Shown in pieces: positions 1-11,858 of a DNA stretch of 64,000 bases (within the stretch, counting starts at the first letter, position 1; each line of letters starts with the position of its first letter). The stretch comes from Trema orientale (Eukaryota; Streptophyta; Magnoliopsida; Rosales; Cannabaceae). The DNA is taken from positions 1-64,000 of the forward strand of contig JXTC01000471.1 in assembly GCA_002914845.1 (NCBI GenBank), read 5' to 3'. The notes below the pieces were generated by a model that was given only the letters and a program-made list of their open reading frames with translations, was not told where the DNA came from and did no database searches. A program made the position numbers and the translations under genes.

Positions 1-640
1 ATGGGTTGGACATATTTATAAAAATACATCCAAAGCCCAAATTAGAGAACAAACCCAATCCTAGTTGGATTAGGGTTAGCAGTTTTTGGCCTCATATATA
101 TAAGATACATGAGAGAAAAAACTGCACAGTAATTTCTAAGTGTGTTACACGAAAAACAGAGGGAGAGAGTAAGAGAGATTTCGGCCAAGGACTGAAGAGA
201 GAGGAGAGAAAAAATTTCCTGCAACCTCACACTCTCATCTCACGTCCCGGTGTTCCATAGGATCAAGAAGGCGTTCTTGATCGTTCTCCAACAAAGGATT
301 CAACTTGGTGCCCACTCATCTCATTAACCAAGAGCAAGAGGATAGGCAAGAAAATCTAGGGTTGGAGGTTTGATCATCATCAACAAGGAGTTCAAGTAGG
401 AGCACGTTACAAGAGGTAAACCTTAATCTCATCTCTAGGGTTTGTGCATCTAGATTTGATTTATGCTATACATGATCCTGTATATGATATGTGCATGTAA
501 TATGATTATGAAAATAGTTTTCATGTAAAAATTTTAAAACCTAAATCCGCTAATTATTTCGCTGCGTTCATGATGTGATCATGTATTTTTTCATAGTTTA
601 CATGCATGTATGTTTTTGCCCTAAGTGTTAGGCAATTCAA
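1..640 (+). repeat. Partial copia-type LTR-like sequence at window edge
   Basis: No gene is seen. A TATA-rich stretch (98-107) is followed by a long untranslated-leader-like segment and a U5-like end rich in AAAATTTTAAA, with a GCTGCGTTCATG motif near 565. The same layout occurs in reverse orientation in the copia LTR at 16701-18361. The short reading frame from base 6 has no recognisable domain. The left boundary lies outside the window, so the assignment is inference from layout, not from matched termini. Confidence 0.3.
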
Positions 641-1728
641 GCAGCTATAATTTGAATGGCTAGGATTTAAGTATACAAAGAATTAAGTAGACAAATCAAT
701 CTAAGGATAGAAAATAAGCTGTAGAAAAAGATAAAGACTAGTGAGGTTTTATCTTAGAGAGGTGATAACTTTAAATTAGTGGAATAGAAAAGGAAAAGAA
801 TAAAGTTAGTGGGTAGTTCTAAAAAAAAAAATATAGACAAAATTAATTTATAGCTTTTGTCTCTAAAATAATTCAAAAAGTAGGAAAAAGAAAATAATAA
901 TGGAAATATTCTTTGGAAATTAGTGGCCATAATTCAAAGTGGAACACATAGACAAAACTAATTAGTAGCTTTTGTCTCCAAAATAATTCAAAAGGTATGA
1001 AAAGGAATAATATAGTGGAGATTTTCTTTGGGAGCTGGTAGTATTGGATTCCAAATAATTGAAAAAGAAGAAAGATTAGAGACAAAAGTAGTGGATGAGT
1101 AAAAAATAAAGTAAAAGATAAGGTAATGGAGTATAAAAAGAATATATATTGACAAAATTAGTAATAATGGTACTTGAATTATTAGATGGAATGTGAAAGT
1201 ATATATTATTGGATACCTCCTAAGGATGACCTATAAATAGACACTTCATTTAGCCATTGGAAATCCATACTATACCTTCCAATTGCTTAGTCAAAACTAT
1301 CTTCATTTTTCCTATCATCCTTTCTTTAAAAGAAAACTAAAAGAAAAACTCTTTCCACCTCATTCTCTCCCAACCCACAAGAGCTAAAATATATTACCCA
1401 TCATCCTTGCTTTTTCTATAAAGACTCTAGAAATTAAGAATTGTAATCAAGAGAAGAGAGCACCTAGTTTTGTGGTGGAGACGTAAGGAGGAAGAAGGAA
1501 TTCTTGGAAGGTAGGTTGCACCACATTTAAGTTTATTAAGATTTTTAGCTCTAAAATTATAAGAAGTTTAATTTTTAATATTTTGACTTCTAGTAAAATA
1601 TTAATACTTGGAAAAGTTCCCAAACGCTCCAAGAAAGAAGATTCAAGCTTGGAAGGTAAATATTCCCTCACCTTGCTTGTTGTATGTTAAAATAGATATT
1701 ACCAAGAAATAAATAGGTAATAATATAT

Positions 1729-1969
1729 GGGCATCAATCCAGTAGGTTTTTTTTTTTTTTTTACCTATGCATAGGTATCAATTGGGCCAATGAAAAAAAA
1801 TTTTGCACATTTTTTTATATTAAAAAGTAGGAGAGAGAAAAGGCATTAATGATGCACGTCTTTTTATGCATCTCATTTTAGCCGTTAGATCATTATTAGA
1901 TGATGATCCAACAGTTAGAAAAAAAATACCTACACAGGTAAAAAAAAAATACCTACCGGATTGGCAACC
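1729..1969 (+). mobile_element. Mutator-like MITE, copy A
   Basis: The element begins GGGCATCAATCCAGTAGG and ends with the inverted counterpart (CCGGATTGGCAACC). It is flanked on both sides by the 9-bp duplication ATAATATAT (1720-1728 and 1970-1978). A 9-bp duplication is typical of Mutator-like elements. The centre holds an imperfect palindrome around GATGATCCAAC. There is no coding capacity, so it is non-autonomous. Related copies lie at 15864, 16111, 18794 and 21359. Confidence 0.85.
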
Positions 1970-4025
1970 ATAATATATTTGATTTACTTTAGATACTACG
2001 TAATTTATTTTTATGTCAAGACTTATATTGTTGATTTCTTAAATCTTTTAAATATGAATAATTTATGATAATAAAAACTAGAATAATAATAATATAATAT
2101 AAAAATCAAAATGATTAAACTCAAAAATGGAAGATTTTGGAAGTAAGACCTTAAAATAAAATATGCATGAAAATGAACCAAGCTTAATAATTTAAACTTA
2201 GATCCTCAAGAATAGATTTTTACCCATTAAAAATATTTTTCAAAAATTAAAATATTTGCTCAAAAGTTGAAGGGACTAAAATGTCAAAATTTTGAGTAAT
2301 TGGGTCAAAAGTATAATTTTGACAAAATATAGGCTAAATCTGTAATAAAGTCATTTTTAACAGTTTTACAACTATATTAAAGTGTAAAAATAAATAAAGG
2401 AAGAATCTTTTACAAAAAAATAATCTAAAACTCAAGACTTATCTTTGGAGGGCATAAATGTTAGAATTCTTAAGATTATGCGCAAGCATATAAATTATGA
2501 AACTTGAAATTTTGGGGTTGGGGATTTGGTACAAGAATAAATAGAAAACTTTATTTTAGATCTCTAATTGGGATAAGAAAAGATTTACTTAAGTTTAAGA
2601 CATGAAATCAATAATAGGAAATAAAAGATGTATGCCCCTAATTGTACTTAGCCCAAGTTTAGTTATGGGCCTAAGAAGAGTGAAGAATGCCTATTAATGT
2701 CTAGCCCCAAGTATGATTTTAGATTTAAAAATTTATAAAGCCATTAGTGTGTTTGGCCCACTTATCATATTAATACCCACTATTACGAATAAAGTAATTA
2801 ATTAAGAATAATTCAAAGTAATTAATGAAGAGGAATATAACAAAGGAAACTTAACAGATTTAGGATGATATTAATGAAATCTACAACTAAAGTTTTGATA
2901 GACTAAAAAGACCACCATGATATGTGTTAAGGAAAATTAAATCTCATCCATCTAAGTTTAAGGTATAAATTAGTTAAAGAACATAACATGACATTAATGT
3001 GAAGATTTATGTTTGATTAAGATTGAGTCTTAGTTGTCTTAAACCCACTAAGTAATTGGGAAGTTAAAAAATAAAAATAAAAAATAAAATAAAGTATAAA
3101 TCTACTTTAAATTACTCTAACAAATAGAGTATACATACGTCAGGGCAAAACTTCAACCTAGACATATGTAATTAACAAGTGGAACTAGGACAATCGCATA
3201 ACGAGGTAACTACAATCTCACCTATGGCATGGATGGTTTTAAAAATATTTTATGTTTGTAGTATGATATGTTTGAAATTATTTCATGTGTTAACTTGCCT
3301 TTATTATTGTATGGCCTATTTATTATGTATGCTTATAAAGATATATTTCCTATGCTATAAAAACGATGTATGCTTACTTTACAATGTTATCATGTTAAAA
3401 TACTCTAGCATACTTTAACAAAAGGAATGCTATGATAAGGGAATATAAGTTTGGGTTTGTTGTTGAAACATACCCACTCATGTTAAGAGAAGACTAAATA
3501 AGATAAATAATTTTAAGGTGTCGTACTAGCCTCCACTAGATGAGGACATCCGAGGAAAAATAAGACCGACCTCCCCTAAGCGAGGATTCCCGGGGAAAAG
3601 TATGTTAAGATTATGACCGTAGGTGTTTTCACTTGGGTCGCTCCTCTTGGTTCCCCATTCAGTAGTGCACACTCGATACGTACACCAGGGCCCATAAGAA
3701 AAATAAAAGACTTTGTAATAAAGAATGGGATAAAATAATGATACAATGTTTTATAATAAAGCATAAAGTAATGATTTCATAAAACAGCATAACCGGACTT
3801 TCATAAAAGATTATTTGTTATGAATAAAATATTTTGTGAGAATTACATTGTACTTGCTGAGCGAAAGCTCACGTTTTATGAGTATCTATGTTGTAGATAC
3901 CAAAGGAAAGAAACTTTTGATTTGATTGATGTGTTAGCTGGAATCGAGGCGGGAATGAATGCGAGACACGGGCAATGGAATACTGCCATTAATTTACTTC
4001 CGCATATGTTCTTAATATGAGACAA

Positions 4026-4075
4026 ATGATTTCAATCATGTAAGCTTGATGTTGATCTTACATGATTGAAATCAT
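4026..4075. repeat. Perfect 19-bp inverted repeat (hairpin)
   Basis: The arm ATGATTTCAATCATGTAAG (4026-4044) is repeated exactly as its reverse complement at 4057-4075, with a 12-nt loop. It lies inside LTR-like DNA. It could form a stable RNA stem or be the remnant of a small inverted duplication. No thymine tract or other feature assigns it a function. Confidence 0.8.
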
Positions 4076-4560
4076 ACTTATAACTTGGTATTTTATTTCG
4101 CAATGCATGGTTTTATTAAGTTAAACTTGAAAATATATTTCGATTGAATAGAGTTTAAATAAATATTTTTCGAAAGATCTATAAGAGAAAATTTTTTGAT
4201 TTGAATAAATACAAAACTCAAGGGGTTCTGTCAAAAAGATCTAAACTGTCTAAGAAGAGCTTGGGACTTAAATGGTCCATATGTGACCCCCCTCCTCACC
4301 TGGGAGCCCTTTATAGTTGCGCATTATTTAAATCACCCAAGTAAAAAAGTTTATAACCAAATTTAAATAAGGGTTACTTAACTATACAAAAGTATTACTT
4401 GTTTTCAAAATTATTGAATTAAATAAATGGTTAGTTATGAATAATTAATCTCTTAAAAAGAAATAAAAGTATATATCAAAAAAAAAATTGTCATCTAAGT
4501 TTCTTTTTAATTAAGCTAAGAATATAAGAAGTTAACGGTCCGAAAAGTCGGTTCGTTACA

Positions 4561-5773
4561 GCGGTGAACAAAACAGACGTCGGACGGCGAAACGACGGCC
4601 AAAAAATCCGATCGGTGGCGCTAACTTCGGATGGCCGGATCTCGGGCTGCCGGTGGCAAAATTGAGCTGCGACGGTGGGCGTCGACCCATCGAAGACTGG
4701 GCAAGGGCGCAGGGCAGCGCGTGGGGCGGCTCGGTGGCTGGATCGGCTTCTGATGAATAGTGGCAGAGAGGGAGTTTTTGGGGACTTCCACCAAATAGAA
4801 AGGGAAAAAGAGAGATTTATTGGTAATTTTAGAAACTATTGGGACACGTGTCAGCCCCTGGTTTGACCGAAAAATTTTAAAAATTCTACTTTAGCCACAA
4901 TTTTTAAAAGATCTTTTCAATTTAGTCCTTTCTTTCCAAAAATATTTACATTTTCACTTGAAAATTCAATATTACGAGATTGCCACTAGATCATAAAATT
5001 ACATTTTTGCCCTTATAACACTTAGGATTTTACACTTTTTCTTTTGTTGTTTTTTTTTTCCCTTTTTTTTTCATTTTCAATAATCCTTCCTTATGTGTGA
5101 ATATATGAGTCATCCTAGATTTAGAACTTATGGATATTTTGTCCTACTTGATTATAAATCTACGTAAGTTTTACTTGTTTTGTTTATTTAAATACAATTT
5201 TTCATAGTTATCTTTTCTATTTGAGACTTTTTTTAGTCTAAACCTAGAAGATTTTATGCGATTTAAGGTTAATTTATGTAGAAAATCCATTACAATATTG
5301 AAAGAATCAACTCTAGTGGCGGATGATGATTTTGAAAAACGAAGAGAAATGTGTCATAAAACTTAAGTTATATCTTGTATTGGGTTTCGTGTTTTCTATC
5401 ATTAGTTGAATATAACAGTTTTATTTGGGTCAAAAAAAATATATAACAGTTTTGTCGATTATTTATTTACTATAATGGATTATTTATATTTCAATTATTG
5501 TATATTGTATTGAATTATTTGTATGTTGGATGAAATTTCAATTTATTCCAAAAAAAAAAGAAAAATTAAAAAAGACACAATGACACTGTAACTTTTATAA
5601 CTCTAAATTATAAGAAATTCAATAGAGTTCTTTTCAGATGAGAGATTTAGAAAATTTGGCACATAACTGCTACACCAACGAACTCAATCCTCAAATGAAA
5701 ACCTTCATAAGAGAGAGCAGACAATCATTCAAATACAATTTCGAAGGCTGAAAAGGTCCATTAACCAATAACC
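4561..5773. other. GC-rich repeat-like patch and upstream region of the fibrillin gene
   Basis: Bases 4561-4870 are much richer in GC than their surroundings and resemble the GC-rich leader of the LTR-like repeats at 50940-51260, read in the same direction. The 63-codon frame there (4675-4866) has no recognisable domain and is probably chance. From 4870 to 5773 the sequence is AT-rich. TTATAA near 5595 could be a TATA box for the gene that starts at 5774, but this is weak. Confidence 0.4.
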
Positions 5774-8700
5774 ATGGCCTTATCTTCGTACTCTCCATTA
5801 TCTCTCACCACCGCCCATTCCTCCTTATCTTCAGCTCCGAGACCACATCATTCTCATCCTCCCTTAACGCCGTTAACTCACTTCCCATTTTTCTCAACCG
5901 ACAAGCACCCCACTGCCGTTACCCTCCAGACGCCGTTAATTTCTTATCAGAACTGGAGAGTGAGCGTCTCGTTCTTCTCTTCCCTTTTAACCAAGAAAGG
6001 CAAAGACACCACAGCTCTCAAGGAGGAGCTTCTTGAGGCCATTGCTCCTCTTGATCGAGGCGCAGAGGCCACCGCCGAAGACCAGCAGAGAGTTGATCAG
6101 GTTTTCTTTTTGACAATTTGATTTCTGGGTTTTGTTTATTTTGACACTAAATGTAACTTAGAGGTGAGAATTTCTTAAAAATGGTTGAATTGTACGGTCT
6201 GTTTTGAAGGCTGGAAGAGTGAGATATAATTGAGTGGTCAGACACATGGTTTGCTCCTACGAGGTGTTGGGTTCGATTCCTCGTGGGACTTACTTGCCAA
6301 TATGTTAAGAGTTCCGAGTCTCATTGAGCAGAAAACATAACATAATAAAATATGATGATTTTAGTTGGAAATGGGTGTGTTTGTATAGAATCTTATAATT
6401 AGTTACTCGATTTTTAAGGTAGTATAGTGTATGGTATATGTTTGTTCGTATGTTCGTATACCAAAATGAGTACAGATGCTAAAGGGCAAGGACATTGAAC
6501 AATATTGGCTTGCTTTTGTTACTTGTTTTTGTCTTAGATGAAAAAATTAAGGGAGTTAAATATTGGCTTAGCATTTAACTCCCAGTTGACTGATCTCTGC
6601 AATAGTACAACTGTACAAGCTGCCATGCTAGCCACTACAAGCTGCTAGGCTAATCACTGGGTGGTGATATGAACCCCTGCACCTTTGGTAAGGGAGGGTG
6701 AGCCTTACCAACCTACCTATTGCTTTAGGTGGTGGACAATGTTCAAATAGAGCCGGACATTTTGTTTTTCTGTTTTTACATCGTGATAAGTTGCTTAGGT
6801 ATAACATAAAACTGAGGCATGAAGGAAGAACTGGTCATAAGAGATATTCATTGCCCACGTTGTGCTGCAGAAGTTTTATCAAAAAAATAAAATAAAATTC
6901 CATAAAGTTGAAATAAAATAGAAAAAACTGCTGATAGTCAACTACTTTCGAGTATAGCTGTGCTAGTTTTAGGGCCCGAAATATTTTGAATTGATGGTTC
7001 TCTGGTTTTATGCCTCTTTGATGCCCCATAACTTTATTCATTTATATGATCATTCTTATTGTAACTATAAAGATGAGCAAATCTATCAGTTTGGACACAA
7101 ATCTTTTGTGAAAAGTTTGTGGTTGCAATAGGCAGTGTACTTTTTTTAGATGTAACTTAGTACATATGACCTGATATTACTTCTAATATCTACATGCATC
7201 TTTTATGTTTTGATTCTTTGATTTATATCTAAATAGATTGCACGCAAACTTGAAGCTGCTAATCCAATAAAGGAACCCCTCAAATCTGATTTACTGAATG
7301 GAAAATGGGAGCTCATATACACTACATCTAGATCAATCTTGCAAACCGAGGTGAATTTGAAATTCTAATTCCACTTTTGTTTTTGTTTAAGTTCTATTAA
7401 TATTCTAAGTTGTTCATGGTATCACATCTCTGAAGTCATCAAAATATGACATATTGTACGCACTCGGTGTTCTTAGTTAACCTTGTCTTAAATTAATTGA
7501 CTTTGCAATTAATTTGCGCTGTGTTGCACATGAAATAAATTGGAATAGTGAAAAAGAATGGATATAATACAGGAAAGATGCGCATTGAGCACATTTCTAT
7601 AATTTCATACTAAGCTTTCCATGGTATAGTTAAACTGAAAAATCACAAAATACCTTAGCATGCAGACCTTGTCTGCCTTGTTAAAGAGGACTATTTACCC
7701 TTAAAATTGTCAATATTGCTACTTGTCATACCTTATACAATTTTGAAAGAAGGTTCAGTGAGATGCACTGAAACTTAATAGCAGCTTAATTAGTTTCTTT
7801 GAACTTGTTGTCATGATTCAGAAGATATTAACTATTATGCAGGCTGGCTCGTTAGAAAATATACTTATAGCACTCTTCTCTCAGTTATCTTAAATAGCTC
7901 CTTTTTGCTTGTTCAACTGTATATCATGAAGGGTCTGCACATTCCTATATGATCTCGGTTCCGGAAATATCTTCCACAATTATCTATAGTCATTAGGAAT
8001 CTAGAAAGTCTTTATATATTGGTCATTCTTGTTACTTCAATTTTATATGTTATGCCCGTTCGATCTTTTGCCTGTGTTTTTATGGTACTTCAGTTTAATC
8101 ATGTTGTTATTGCCTGCCCCTTTTGTTTATTCTTCATCTTACATGTTTAAATGGCGATCACATGGATATGATTGTTATGACAGAGGCCCAAATTTTTAAG
8201 ATCAGTTACAAACTACCAAGCTATCAATGTGGACACACTTAGGGCCCAAAATATGGAGTCTTGGCCGTTCTTCAATCAGGTAAGATTGAAATTGATTCCT
8301 CTATATTTGTTGTTCAATTAATCTATATTTTCAATAATTTCAAGGAGGATTTTTAATCAGAAGCAGAATTATGTGTCCTGTTTTGCTATATTTAAGTGTT
8401 GTATCCGAACATTTTTTGTTGACTTTATGAACTTGTACTCACCTTCAATTGCTTATAATGTAGGGAAGGAGGAGCCACTTGTAGTAAATTAAAAATTTAC
8501 GCGAGATAATCACAACTTCATTGTTAGAAGGTTTTATGTTTTCCATTCCATTGAAATATGTTTGTTATCAACATTGCATATTATGTGTTTCTAAAAATAG
8601 TAGTAATAATAATAATAATAATAACAACAATAATTGCCTTTCTCAACAAAATTCTATCTCAAATACTATTTACTTCTTCAAAAAGTAAGTAAATCACCAG

Positions 8701-10852
8701 TATATTTCCAACTAGGAGGTGGGAAACCCATTTTACTGTACATGTTAAATATTTCACAATGCTATATTATAATATATAAAATGAAAAAAGAAAAAAATAG
8801 ATACTCAAGTGACACCTTTTGAAGCAATCTCAGAGCTAGCAAAGGATCAAACTCATACCAATCATTGTTTGTTGTATACTCAGTTTTTGACAACGTACAA
8901 TTTTTGTAGGCACTCTTTCACAGCTTTTTAACCACATTTTGTAGGTAACAGCAGATTTAACACCTTTGAATGCAAGAAAAGTGGCGGTAAAGTTTGATTA
9001 TTTCAAGATTGCAGGTCTGGTAAGTGCATATTATGTCCGCTTGTGATTTTGAATTTTCGTAGGTCTGGTAAGTGCATATTATGTCCGCTTGTGATTTTGA
9101 ATTTTCGTGACTCATAAAGAAATTCCTTACTCGGCAGTTTGTACTCTTTGATCTTGGTCTCACTTGGCATCTATTGAATGACTGAATAACCCTTAAAATC
9201 TTCAACATAACAGAAAAAGCTGCAGGCTTAAAAAATTAAATCAGTAGAACTGTGTTTCTATTCTCATTAATATGTTTTATAAGTTATATATGATGGTTAA
9301 ATTTATATTGCATGTATTTCGGTGGATAAGTGCGTTCAGTTGACAGAAACTTATGATTTATGTTTCATGGCATGCAGATTCCAATTAAGGCACCAGGAAG
9401 AGCTCGTGGAGAATTAGAGATTACTTACTTGGATGAAGAGTTGCGGTGAGTTAATTTCCTGAAATTCGCCATTACATGTATAACAACCTCAGAATTATAC
9501 TACATCCAAAGAATTGCAGTAAATTGATTTCCTGAAATTTGCCATTTCATCATAGCAACCTCAAACTTAAAATTTCGATGTAATTTTTTCTGTTTTAAAA
9601 AATTCTTAAACTTATATTACATATAATGAGGTCTGGTAAGTCGGTTTTCTGAAAAAATTTGTTGTGCACAGATAATCACCTTAAAATTATACTCTAAATG
9701 CGGCTGTGCGGCACTTCATATTCTCTATTATTCACTGCCAATTCTTATAGAATTTAATCATACATAAAGTTAAATAAATATGCTTTAGGAAAATATTAGG
9801 GACTAAATGTGATCCTAAAGAATTCAGTCTTTTTGTCATTGTTCTTTCCTGTCAATAGCCATTTATTGGAATGTTGAACTTGGAACTGTTAGCACCTTCT
9901 ATTGATGATATGGAGCAAGATATTCCTATTACATTTTGCTAACTAGAAATAGTAATGAGAAGTGTGATTAAATCCTTTACTAAAGCCCCTAATGAATCTC
10001 ATTCTTTGTTTCTTAAAATTATAAAAATGTGGGCTTCAATAAATTATAGCATAGCAAAGTTTTCTGAAAAAAGTAAAGGGAAATATTAACATAAAGGCAC
10101 TTTATTAATCAGATTTCAGAATTATTTCTATTCAAATTCCTTGCTGTAGCAAATACTTCAGTGGCAATAAGTCCTATTCGCATCTACTCCAAAGAATTTA
10201 GTATGTGCCTAAAAAGATAACCAATTCCTTTGCTATTAGTCTTGTTTCGATTCTTTTTGGTCCCATTCCAAATTAGCGAAATAAGAGTTTTATTTGATTG
10301 GGTCAACATGCATCAAATTTGTGTTCGTTAAGGAGTAATCAAAATTTTAATTTGAAAGACAATTATCAATACTCGAAGAACTGCCACTTTTACCTTTTTT
10401 TTTTTCGTAGGCAGCACAACAAAAGTTAGTGATCTCTTAATATCTGTACACCTTCCCTGATCTTGGAGAACTTTAGATCGATACTGTGAAGAGATTTTGC
10501 TAGAGAATCAACTGAAACATTTTTTAAAACAGAATGATAGATATCTATATTCCCCTGCAATAATGTATCTACCTCGAAGAAGTAATTAAAAAATGTTATC
10601 GTGCAAAATCTGTTGATTCTGCAGACTATGGCTATTATAAATTTTATATATTGCTTGCTATAGGGGGTTGCTTTATGTTATTTCATTTTTCTGTTATCGG
10701 CCTTTTGTTTTCCAATACTAAATGTGCAAGTAATACTACATACCAACTAATGAAGATCATGTTTCTGATCCATCGGCAGTGTCTCTAGAGGTGACAAGGG
10801 AAACTTGTTCATCTTGAAAATGATTGACCCGTCTTACAGGGTTCCTGTCTGA
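5774..10852 (+). CDS. FBN3: Fibrillin / plastid-lipid-associated protein, FBN3 (PAP4) type
   Basis: Six coding exons join in frame to 250 aa: 5774-6100, 7237-7350, 8184-8279, 8945-9019, 9378-9445 and 10780-10852. All introns are GT-AG. Residues 1-60 are rich in Ser, Thr and Pro, as expected of a chloroplast transit peptide. The PAP/fibrillin domain follows, with the family signatures [13 protein letters not shown] (exon 2), [15 protein letters not shown] (exon 3) and the lipocalin-like end [17 protein letters not shown] (exon 6). Fibrillins of this type are thylakoid or plastoglobule-associated lipid-binding proteins; that role is known for the family, not shown here. The start is the first ATG of exon 1, in an ACCATGGC context. 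Nothing is frameshifted or missing. Two oddities: SINE-like insertions in intron 1, and a 48-bp tandem duplication across the exon 4 donor. The assignment to FBN3 rather than another fibrillin is from remembered similarity. Confidence 0.92.
6212..6330 (+). mobile_element. tRNA-derived SINE-like insertion in intron 1
   Basis: A box-B-like GGTTCGATTCC (exact match to the GGTTCGANNCC consensus) follows a weaker A-box-like GAGTGGTCAGAC by about 40 bp, and the next bases are TCGTGGGAC. This is the internal RNA polymerase III promoter layout of plant SINEs. It lies inside intron 1 of the fibrillin gene. Neither the end nor a target duplication could be fixed. It is not a functional tRNA, since no acceptor stem was found. 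Confidence 0.5.
6600..6725 (-). mobile_element. Second SINE-like insertion, opposite strand
   Basis: On the minus strand an A-box-like TAGGTAGGTTGG is followed by GTAAGGCTCACC and then a B-box-like GGGTTCATATCACC. This order matches tRNA-related plant SINEs. It is also in intron 1 of the fibrillin gene and opposite in orientation to the SINE-like sequence at 6212. Limits are approximate, and both boxes have diverged from consensus. Confidence 0.45.
8601..8635. repeat. (AAT)n microsatellite in intron 3
   Basis: A run of AAT/TAA triplets, slightly interrupted at its right end by AAC units, lies in intron 3 of the fibrillin gene. No other feature overlaps it. Confidence 0.85.
9013..9108 (+). 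repeat. Perfect 48-bp tandem duplication spanning a 5' splice site
   Basis: Bases 9013-9060 and 9061-9108 are identical. Each copy starts with AGGTCTG and then the donor GTAAGTGC, so the exon 4 end and its donor exist twice, at 9020 and 9068. Use of the second donor adds 48 nt in frame, but the ninth added codon (9044-9046) is TGA, so that transcript would end early. The perfect identity suggests a recent event. Confidence 0.95.
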
Positions 10853-11508
10853 ATGCTTGAAATTGCTGCCTGTCACATGGCCTCCCTATCAAATGCCAAC
10901 ACAGCTATGATAAATGTACTTGAAATCTGAAACTGCAAGATTTTCCTAGAAGAACCTCCAGTTAACTTGTTTTCTCTTCAGATGTATCACATGTACAATC
11001 CTAGATACTTGGAGGTCAGGAATTTTTTGGCTAGTGGCTCGGCTACCAGTACTGATGGCCTTATACTTGTTATATGCATACAAACTATCAAGAAAATAGT
11101 AATATTGGAATTGTTTTGTGAAGTATTTATGATGTTGGAATGTAATGCATATTACCCCTTTACCCCAACAATGTTTTGTTTGTACTGATTTTGGCTTTCA
11201 AAAGGGTTTCAAGATTTAAGTTGTAATTTTAATTTAAATTAGTGTTGTGCCTCAAGTAATGAAGTTGACCTCATGTTTTTAGAAAGAATAGTTGACAGAT
11301 CTCTTATCATATGACCATTTACATAGACACTCAAATTTCTTTCGTAGAAACTCTCAAATACCTTTCTGTAACACTCAGATCAGAGATTTCACATTGAAGG
11401 GAACTTGCTCCTTGGCTAAGTTATTTAAGAGAACATAGTTTGGGTGTCATACTCTTCGGTGCTTATTACAGGTACTTTTCTATGTGCTTGCTTTCTTAAG
11501 AGTCTTAC
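10853..11508. other. 3' flank of the fibrillin gene
   Basis: This is the presumed 3' untranslated region and downstream DNA. The 73-codon frame at 10967-11188 has no domain and lies where the untranslated region is expected. No clear polyadenylation site was fixed. The segment ends at a solo LTR. Confidence 0.5.
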
Positions 11509-11858
11509 TGATGTACAACCAGAGGAGAAAATAGAGAGAATAGGAAGATCAGACAGAAACACAGGAAATTAAGAGAGAAAAGACATACAGAATTTGCACA
11601 TATTCAGCCAGAGAATTGAGAGAGAAAACAATAGAGAGATAACAATTCACTGACCAATTCATAGCAAGTCCAAAAACAAGAAACATAGACTAGCCTATGT
11701 ATAGATAGGCAAAAAAGTAGACTAGAAAAAGAAATTGACCGAATGGTAATGTAGTCCTAGTTACTCAAAATTTAATAAGGCCCTAATAATAATAATAATA
11801 ATAATGATGATGATGATGATATAGATATCTAAATTTGAAAATTTCCTATTGCGCATCA
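11509..11858 (-). mobile_element. Solo gypsy LTR, same family as the element at 33921
   Basis: Read on the plus strand it starts TGATGTACAACCAGAGGAG and ends CATCA, matching in reverse complement the LTRs of the element at 33921-39878, and it shares their internal CTAGTTACTCAAA block. Flanks are CTTAC (11504-11508) and CTTAT (11859-11863), a 5-bp duplication with one change. A (TAA)n(TGA)n microsatellite has expanded inside it (about 11786-11822). No internal retroviral-type sequence adjoins it, so it is a solo LTR left by recombination. Confidence 0.75.

Larger units (their letters stand above)
641..4560 (+). repeat. Long gypsy-type LTR-like region
   Basis: No host gene is recognisable. A strong TATA box (TATAAATAG, 1232-1240) sits upstream of a leader-like region. 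Near 3855 a GCTGAGCGAAAGCTCACG stem and downstream sequence resemble the 3' part of long Del/Tekay-type LTRs, and the segment closes with GGTTCGTTACA at 4560, a usual end for such LTRs. An imperfect tandem duplication with a period of about 115 bp (one unit from 834, the next from 949) lies in the upstream part. A MITE (1729-1969) interrupts it. No primer-binding site follows 4560, so this could be a solo or 3' LTR. The start is unknown and the orientation is inferred. Confidence 0.35.
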
